Shown piece by piece: positions 58,024-64,000 of a DNA stretch of 64,000 nucleotides. Each line of letters starts with the position of its first letter. Position 1 is the first letter of the stretch. Source of the DNA: Isoetes taiwanensis (lineage: Eukaryota; Streptophyta; Lycopodiopsida; Isoetales; Isoetaceae); assembly GCA_021234155.1 (NCBI GenBank), contig JAJEKV010000161.1:277316-341315 (forward strand), given 5' to 3'. Below the pieces are notes generated by a model. That model ran no database searches and was not told where the DNA came from. It was given only the letters and a program-made list of their open reading frames with translations. The position numbers were made by a program, and so were the translations under genes.

Positions 58024-58049
58024 ATGAGTCCCACTTTAATGGAATGATG
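58024..58049 (-). repeat. Right terminal inverted repeat of the large element
   Basis: It reads ATGAGTCCCACTTTAATGG and onward on the plus strand. Related ATGAGTCCCA and ATGAGTCTCCC copies at 57985 and 58004 look like subterminal repeats. Confidence 0.75.
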
Positions 58050-58054
58050 CTTAT

Positions 58055-58625
58055 GGGAAGTTGATTTGGCAGAGCTTGCTCAAATGGTATGGATATAGAA
58101 TAAGGCTTTGATGGTAAGCAAGGCAACTATTGTGCAGATGAATAATGATAAACTGGTGCACCTGCATGACAAATCAACATGATCAGTATTTTGCAAGCCT
58201 GCTTGATGGGAAATTGATTTGGCAGAGCTTGCTCAAATGGTATGGATATGAAATAAGGTTTTGATGCTAGGCAAGACAACTGATGTGCAAATGAATGATG
58301 GTCAACTGGTGAACCTGCATGATAGCCAAACTAATTAGCATTTGCAAGCCTGTCTGATGGGAAGTTGATTTGGCAGATCTTGCTCAAATGGTATGGATAT
58401 AGAATAAGGCTTTGATGGTAAGCAAGGCAACTATCGTGCAGATGAATAATGATAAACTGGTGCACCTGCATAACAATCAACATGATCAGTATTTTGCAAG
58501 CCTGCTTGATGGGAAGTTGATTTGGCAGAGCTTGCTCAAATGGTATGGATATGAAATAAGGCTTTGATGCTAGGCAAGACAACTGATGTGCAAATGAATG
58601 ATGGTCAACTGGTGAACCTGCATGG
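58055..58625. repeat. 152-bp tandem repeats in a two-unit pattern
   Basis: Units begin GGGAA(G/A)TTGATTTGGCAG at 58055, 58208, 58359 and 58511. Units 1 and 3 share GGTAAGCAAGGCAACTAT, while 2 and 4 share GCTAGGCAAGACAACTGA, so a 304-bp dimer has been duplicated. A further unit lies left of the large element at 38434. Confidence 0.9.
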
Positions 58626-58853
58626 AAATTACTAACAAATGGAACTCGAATCTCTTGAAGACAACATCTTTTTAGCTAATATGACCTGCTGAAGCTGCAC
58701 ACTACACTCTTTAGCAGAAAGACAACTCTAAAACAACACACATATTAAAGCAAATCTAATATTTAGATGAACTTAACTAATCAAGCATCTGCAGACCAAA
58801 GTTTTTTTTTGTTTTCAAATGTTTTTCCAATTTCTTAAGTTTTCAAATTCATG
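58626..58853. other. Gap between repeat array and hAT element
   Basis: AT-rich sequence with no recognised feature. It may be the 3' non-coding part of the second LTR element, whose 3' LTR I cannot identify. Confidence 0.3.
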
Positions 58854-58861
58854 ACCTAAGT

Positions 58862-60242
58862 CATAGTTACCAAATACGGCCGTATTTTTCGTATAAAACA
58901 AAAAATAAGGTATTTTTAAGAAATCCATATTAAATACGGAATACGGTGGTCCAAAAATACGGTTGTCAAATACGGCATTTTTTTCTTAATACGGCGTATT
59001 TTCCGTTGTTTACATCCGTTGTTTGTAACAAAACAAAAAACCAAAACTTTTGGATTAAAAGTGAATGTCCAACAAAAAAAAAACGCCCTTCTCTGATTTC
59101 GCCGGTCGACTCTGTTCTGATCTGAAGTGGGCAACGACAAAGGCAGGGGAAACCAGCAAATCGCTGGCAGCAACGCCCTAGATTTCGTTTAGCCGGACAT
59201 GTTTCAGCCATCCATACTTTTTAGTTTGAACAAGATAATGATTTGGTGATGTGGGCTGGGCTACAGGCTTGCATGGGTATTTGGTGTGAAGAACAAAAGG
59301 ATCCGATGCTGCGAGTGTAAGGCGGCTTGCATGGGTCTGAAGCACAAACTTAAGAATTGAGTTTAGTTCAGAAAAACTCTACTGATCAATAGGTTAACAA
59401 GAAACTTTATGCTCTTCAAACTTGATCGAGCGTTCCGTGGCAGTGATGCAGAAGCTGTAGAAATTTCAAGGTATGTTTGTCCATTCATGTTTATTTTATG
59501 TCCTTTCTTTCTACAAAATTTTGTGTTTCTGGTTTATGGTTTCTATTGAGGGAAGATGGTCTTTTCCTGGGAAGCTCATCAGCAATGAATTGTGTTGGTG
59601 CTGTTCGAGTGGCACACAATTATAACGATTTTATGCGATAGTGGTGCACGTCATTTGAGCAAATTCTATAATCCAGAATATTTGACAAAGCAGGGGCTGA
59701 TGCCAACAGCTAAAGGACTGGAATTTATGGAGTGAAAATATGAAACTGGAGAAGTTCAATGCATGTATCAAATTCGCACTATGAAGGAGCATTATAATTT
59801 GTATTAACTAACAAGTAAGCCTTTACTTGGAAACCATTTATCTGCTTTATATGCCTGCTTCCACGTTTTATCTGCTCTCTTAAATAGACTACTTATATTG
59901 TTTATGACTTTTATGCATTCTCTCATATTGTTTATTTCTATATCCATTGCATTCTCTCATATTGTTCATGAAAAAAACATTGTTATGTCCAATGATATAT
60001 TGGATCCAATGACACCAAATGCTGATGTATATTTTGTATCAGGTTCATGTATATTGTGCTGATGTATAAATTTATGCTGATGTGTTTTAAACTCTGTTTT
60101 ATGTTTTGAACTATGTTCTATACTATGTTCTAAACGTTTTAAGTGGTATCTTAGTTTTTTTTGTATTCGTTTTTCATATTTTGTATTCGTTTTTTTTTCG
60201 AGCATGCCGTATCGTATTCCGTATCCGTATCTGGTAACTATG
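58862..60242. mobile_element. Non-autonomous hAT element with captured gene
   Basis: The 8-bp direct duplication ACCTAAGT (58854-58861 and 60243-60250) flanks termini CATAGTTACCAAATACGG and its inverted copy with one mismatch in 18 bp. Subterminal ATACGG motifs are numerous at both ends. These are the marks of a hAT element. No transposase is present apart from a possible BED-finger-like scrap near 59270-59350 (RIRCCECKAACMGLKHKL). The interior carries part of a cellular PLP-enzyme gene. The host sequence on both sides is the 3' part of the second LTR retrotransposon. Confidence 0.9.
59390..59735 (+). pseudogene. Captured fragment of a cysteine-synthase-like (PLP) gene
   Basis: The first exon piece (59390-59470) encodes KLDRAFRGSDAEAVEIS and ends at donor GTATGT. 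The second (about 59539-59735) encodes LLREDGLFLGSSSAMNCVGA, then, after a deletion and frame change near 59620, TIITILCDSGARHLSKFYNP, stopping at TGA after GLEFME. GSSSAMNCVGA is the PLP phosphate-binding region and the CDSG-RH block is the C-terminal hallmark of fold-type II enzymes of the cysteine synthase/cystathionine beta-synthase family. The retained intron shows capture from genomic DNA, not from mRNA. The splice acceptor is degenerate. The catalytic lysine region is absent, so no enzyme is made. Confidence 0.8.
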
Positions 60243-60289
60243 ACCTAAGTACAACTTGGAACCTAACTTCACTAAAAATGCTTTTCAAA

Positions 60290-61630
60290 TCATACAAACA
60301 GACATAATGCAACATGCTGTTGCCAGTACCTCTTCAGATGCATAATGTTGATAGGATTGGGCAGCTCATAGTCTTCACTTACAGATTTCAACCAGTATGA
60401 GTCTTTCCCTGCTATACCTATCACTTCAAAAGGCCCTTCCCATAGATTTTCAAGTTTGCTTGCAGTATTTTCCCTTGCTTTATTCCACTTCAGAACTAAT
60501 TCCCCTTCCTTGAGCAGCCTTGAAGGCTGCAATATCCTTGGCCTTTTTTAGCATGATATACTATTCTGCTTCATATCTTTGTTCTTCCAGTTGCATTAAC
60601 CTGACACATCTCTCTCTCACAGCCTCCTCCATTTCCAAATTGATCATGTGAGCCAATCTGAGTGAGGGTAACTTAAGTTCTACAGGAACTACAGATTCCA
60701 CACCATAGACCAAACTAAAAGGTGTGTGTTTGGTAGAGTTCTTGACAGTGGTTCTGTAGGCCCATAAAGCATCATAAAGCTTTACATGCCAGTCTCTTTT
60801 GGATAGACTAACAGTCTTTTGCAATATAGACTTAAGAACCTTGTTAGTTGATTCAGCCTGACCATTGCCTTGTGGATAGTATGCTGAGCTTTTAACATGT
60901 TTGACTTTAAGAATGCTCAGGAGTGTGGCAATAACTTGGTTAACAAATTGAGTCCCCCTATCAGATATGATTTTAAAAGGAATACCAAACCTGCTGCAGA
61001 TATTTTCATGCAAGAATCTAGCAGTTGTGAAAGAATTGGCTTCCCTAAGAGGTACAGCCTCTGCCCATTTGGTGAAGTAATCAGTTGCAACCAAAATATA
61101 CTGATGTTGAGTAGATGAGGGAGGGTCTAAGGGCCCTATGAAGTCTAATCCCCAAATTTGAAATGGTCCAGGTGACACTATGGCAGTAAGAGGTGCTGGT
61201 TGCAATGTTCTCTTGCCAAAAATCTGACACTTATGACAGCATTTAATTTTATTATAGCAATCCTTAAATAAAGTTGGCCAAAAATATCCTGACCTCATAA
61301 TTTTTTTTCTGTAGTGTCTGCAGCAAAATGTCCTCCACAAATGCCCTCATGGCATGCATCTATGATCAATTCTGCTTCATCCTTGTCAACACATCTAAAT
61401 AGCACACCTTCTTTGTCTACCTTGCATAACACATCCCCAATGAGTCTGAAAGTTTTGCACTTTTCTTTGAACCTCCTCAACTGATTGCTATTCAGATCTT
61501 TGGGTGACTCAGCATGCTCCAAATAATATTTAATGTCAGTCTGCCAATCCAAGATCTCATTGCTAAAAGCCACCATGTCAGTAGTGATTTTCACATTCAA
61601 ACCTTCTTGATCCTCATATTCAAACATCAT
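60290..61630 (-). pseudogene. Integrase of the second Ty3/Gypsy element
   Basis: A zinc-binding segment (ACHEGICGGHF and KCCHKCQIFGKR) is followed by the catalytic core GLDFIGPLDPP (D), KIISDRGTQFVNQ (D) and YYPQGNGQAESTNK (E), then the typical AYRTTVKNSTKHTPFSLVYG. The C-terminal module reads ELVLKWNKAR, LWEGPFEVIG, and IMHLKRYW; no chromodomain is visible. The core is open from 61340 to 60561. Frame breaks lie at an A-rich run near 61300 (EKKL/KKIMRSG) and at about 60555. The DDE triad is intact, so this is the best preserved piece of the element. It would insert the cDNA into the genome. Confidence 0.9.
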
Positions 61631-61861
61631 GTTAGTTAGATAAGCACTAGGATCTTCAATAATATCGAAATTCTGTACCTTGCAAGCTCACCTGCATAGT
61701 TTTGCCTTGGGTAGATTCTTGGCAAACAAAAGTGTCAATGGATTTTGCCTCATGAAGACTTGTGTATGGCTGTTCAGCAGCAAGTGTCCTTGTTTCTCCA
61801 GTAGGAACATGAGTGCAGCAGCACTTTTCTCTAGTTTTTGATATCTGAGTTTAGTCTCAGA

Positions 61862-62807
61862 CTAGATTTTGCTTGAAAAGGCTATGATCCCATCATCCTG
61901 TAGCAATGCTAGACCTATAGCTCTTTTAGTAACACTTATATAGGCAGTGAAGGCCTTTGTGTGATCAGGAGGTTTTAAGAGAGTAGAATTGCAAAGGGAC
62001 TCTATAATTTTGTCAAAAGCATCCTGGCAAACATTATCCCGATTTATCAAAATATGTTTGCTCTCATTTTTGGAAAATTTCCCAACCTTGGTTAACTTAG
62101 CAATAGGACTAATGGTGTGTGAAAACTCTTGACCTGCTTGAGGGTTTTTGGTGGTGTCAGCCTCCTCAATGCTTCCAATTTGCTTGCAGCCACCTGGATT
62201 CCTTCAGTAGATACTTCATGGCCAAGTAAATCCCCTTTTGAACAAAAGAAAACACATTTTTTTGGATTTAGACTCACTCCTCCTGCTCTGCATAATGAAC
62301 ACAATTTGGTCAGATAATTGTAATGTTCATTGATAGCTGTACCTAAACACAAATCATCTAAGAACACCCGAAATGATTGGTAGGCATCTCCTTGAAGATA
62401 GTATCCATGGCTCTCTGGAAAGTAGCTGAAGCATTCATTAGTCCAAATGGCATTTTTCTCATTGCAAAATTACCCCAAGGTGTGATGAAGGCAGTTTTTG
62501 GTTGATCTTCCTCCTTTATGCTAATCTGATTGAAACCTGAAAAACCATCCGAAAATGAGTAAATTTCCTTACATGCTACTGCATGTAGCACTTCTTCCAA
62601 AAAAGGCAAGGGATAACAATCCTTGACTGTAGCTTTATTAAGATCTCTGTAATCAATGCATATCCTGATTGTCTTGTTCTTTTTTTCAACAGGAACTATG
62701 CAAGATAACCATTCTGGATTTATAATTTTTGATATCACTCCAGCATCTTTCATTTTGTTCAACTTTTCCCTGACCAAAGTCAGCAATGATCCATTAATTC
62801 TTCTCAA
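61862..62807 (-). pseudogene. Reverse transcriptase and RNase H of the second element
   Basis: The RT pieces are 62807-62358 (TIRICIDYRDLNKATVKD, IYSFSDGFSGFNQISI, PFGLMNASATFQRAMD) and 62367-62092 (VFLDDLCLGT, the xxDD catalytic motif; VSLNPKKCVFF; LLGHEVSTEGI). The frame changes at about 62360. The RNase H piece (62050-61862) reads FTAYISVTKRAIGLALLQDDG: the first catalytic Asp expected after AY (as in YTDAS) is replaced, so this RNase H looks dead. Sequence down to 61640 is too eroded to place. These enzymes would copy the element RNA into DNA. Confidence 0.85.
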
Positions 62808-63079
62808 CCTTTACATCACTGGTTTCATGCCTTCTTTTGTTTTTATCTCGAACTCACATATTTTCTTGTCTACACCCCTCAGCTCATTGTAATCCCAGGC
62901 AAAGACATCACTTCACTCTTCAAAAAATTCTATAACTTTGCTTTCATCTTCTTCTTGAAATAAATCCCCTACATAAAGTGTTCTCTCCTGGCCATTCTTC
63001 TAGATTTTCAATTCTTTGACCTGCTTTTCTTCACTAGCATTAATCACTAGTATAGGATAAAGTTGTTGTAATTCCTTCC

Positions 63080-63639
63080 TTTCCAACTCCTCTTCATTGA
63101 TAGCACCCTCAGCCAAATGTTCCAACAGTACATTTCCGCAAAGTGCATCAGCCTCTGCATTGAATTCCCTAGGCACATGATGTATCTCCCATTTGTTGAA
63201 TATCTTTTAGAACTGCCCTATCCTGATTTTTTGTTTGGTATTCACCCGACACCTGCTTGCAGATCAACTGTGAGTCTCCAAAAACAACAAGCTCATCTAT
63301 TCCTAAATGTTGGCTTCTTGTAGTCCTGCTAAGAGAGCCCCTGTATTTTGCCACATTTGATGTGATATCTGGATGAATTCTGCCAACCTTAGCTAGGAGC
63401 TTATTAGAATTATCTTTGATAATTGCAGCACAAGCAGCCACATTCAATTTTTTAGAAATTCCTCCATCAAACCACATATAAGCATGCTTACCTGGCTGTA
63501 TTAATTTGTACTCCATTGTTGAACTTGTTGCAATTGTAGGGGCAGTGAGCTCATACTCTCCATAAGGACTTTGGGATAGCATGTCCATCTCAATGAAATT
63601 TAAGGCTTCTAATTCACCAGTTCTATTGTAAATAGTCAC
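63080..63639 (-). pseudogene. RNase H-like domain between protease and RT
   Basis: The segment reads HAYMWFDGGISKKLNVAACAAIIKD, DITSNVAKYRGSL, ELVVFGDSQLICKQVSGEYQTK, and after 63169 in another frame HHVPREFNAEADAL. This is the plant/archaeal type RNase H (RVT_3): WFDGG and FGDSQ supply two acidic residues, ending with NAEADAL. The usual Glu (AEY) is Lys here (AKY). The position, before the RT, differs from the common order in which an additional RNase H follows RT-RNase H in Tat elements. Flanking reading frames join it to the protease upstream (one-base shift near 63650) and to a pre-RT segment (SDVFAWDYNELRGV) downstream, so it belongs to the same polyprotein. Confidence 0.8.
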
Positions 63640-64000
63640 TTTCCTTTAGACCAGATTGGTCTTGCATCCACTATTGAGAGCCACCTCTTGCCCAAAAGTA
63701 AATCATATATGTCAGTATTCTCATTCACCCCTTCAAAAGCAACAACCACAAAACTAGCAGCTACAACAATGCCTTTAATATCAATTAAAACGCTGCTGAC
63801 TATACCTATGGGATGGATCTTTGTGTTTGAAAAGGATTTTAAAACCTTAGGTGCTCTCTTGTCCACCTCTAAACCACAAGACTTCATGATGTGATGTGGC
63901 ATCACATTCAAAGGAGAACCTCCATCCAATAAGACTTTGGTTAGCATTTTTTTACCAATGCTTGCAACACAAGTAAAAGGACCTGGATTAGCATCATCCT
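63636..64000 (-). pseudogene. Aspartic protease of the second element, partial
   Basis: The frame enters from beyond the window (PGPFTCVASIGKKMLTKVL) and contains the active-site motif LLDGGSPLNVMP, the IKGIVVAASFVVV flap region and DIYDLLLGKRWLSIVDA, the LGRPWL-type end motif of Ty3/Gypsy proteases. A one-base change at about 63645 shifts the frame into the RNase H-like domain. It would cut the Gag-Pol polyprotein. Confidence 0.85.

Larger units (their letters stand above)
38597..58049. mobile_element. Large DNA transposon with ParB/methyltransferase/NIF and DUF7869-like genes
   Basis: Inverted 26-bp termini (38597-38622 and 58024-58049, one mismatch) enclose two divergent genes. The termini share CATTCCATTAAAGTGGGACT. 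Extra ATGAGTCCCA copies lie just inside both ends, like subterminal repeats. The flanks on both sides are units of the same 152-bp array in direct orientation, so the 19.45 kb between them is an insertion. Removing the nested LTR retrotransposon leaves about 8.33 kb. The target duplication is unclear: CTGATG left and CTTATG right are imperfect candidates. Gene content: a minus-strand gene (about 43.3 to 39.5 kb, possibly on to 38.95) with ParB-like, methyltransferase-like and NIF-like parts, and a plus-strand DDE-like transposase. The superfamily is not assigned. CACTA-like organisation is possible but the terminal CACTA motif is absent. Confidence 0.7.
60290..64000 (-). mobile_element. Second Ty3/Gypsy element, pol region, runs off window
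   Basis: Protease to integrase coding sequence in minus orientation, continuing beyond the right edge. The left side ends in the integrase C-terminus and is followed by the hAT insertion; no 3' LTR was found within the window. The domain order is protease, RNase H-like, RT, RNase H, integrase. Several frame changes show it is inactive. Confidence 0.9.

Noticed and set aside
38597-58049. Assignment of the large element to CACTA/En-Spm
   Set aside because: Subterminal repeats are suggestive, but the ends do not begin CACTA, no 3-bp target duplication is clear, and the transposase is DUF7869-like, not Transposase_21-like.
1-64000. tRNA, rRNA or snoRNA genes
   Set aside because: No cloverleaf, rRNA block or box C/D-type structure was recognised by eye. 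A covariance-model scan would be needed to exclude small ones.

Overview
The window is nuclear DNA from a land plant. Genes have GT-AG introns, coding density is low, and the sequence is layered with plant-type transposons: Ty3/Gypsy LTR elements, MULE, PIF/Harbinger, hAT, a LINE-derived retroposon and plant F-box pseudogenes. Abundant Harbinger- and DUF7869-like transposases would fit a fern, lycophyte or bryophyte better than a flowering plant. That placement is inference, because no lineage-specific gene was recognised. No rRNA, tRNA or CRISPR was found.

Layout. 0-13.5 kb: a long inverted repeat. Its right arm (10.5-13.5 kb) matches two separated left pieces (0.25-2.6 and 6.9-8.3 kb). Between and beside the left pieces lie three frameshifted F-box gene copies. 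13.75-15.75 kb: TTAAGTTAA-rich repeats and a decayed Harbinger transposase. 17.7-21.3 kb: a diverged tandem array split by a 1.46-kb poly(A) retroposon with target-site duplications. 22.7-23.3 kb: a 20-bp minisatellite. 23.95-26.3 kb: the only gene with an intact model, a four-exon, 721-residue protein with a coiled coil, a RING-H2 finger and a C-terminal NIF/FCP1-like domain lacking its catalytic motif. 28.5-31.1 kb: small repeats. 31.69-33.46 kb: a complete-ended but internally deleted MULE with a 9-bp target-site duplication and a 73-bp intron that looks newly made by tandem duplication.

38.6-58.05 kb is the most unusual part: a large DNA element bounded by 26-bp inverted repeats and inserted at a unit junction of a 152-bp tandem array. 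It carries two divergent genes. The minus-strand gene joins a ParB-like domain, an SPPY-type DNA-methyltransferase-like domain and a NIF/HAD-like domain. The plus-strand gene is a DUF7869/DDE-like transposase. Thirteen copies of a near-perfect 24-nt palindrome lie in the two predicted introns and the 3' flank of the minus-strand gene. An 11.1-kb Ty3/Gypsy element (CTTTT duplication, 0.67-kb LTRs) has split the transposase ORF. That retrotransposon itself has a roughly 1,000-residue extra ORF after pol and a small antisense ORF with a TATA box.

58.06-64 kb: 152-bp repeats; a 1.38-kb hAT element (8-bp duplication) holding a captured fragment of a PLP-dependent cysteine-synthase-like gene; and the pol region of a second Ty3/Gypsy element, whose order is protease, RNase H-like, RT, RNase H, integrase. 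It runs off the window.

Most mobile-element genes are broken by frameshifts. Some of these could be uncorrected assembly indels.
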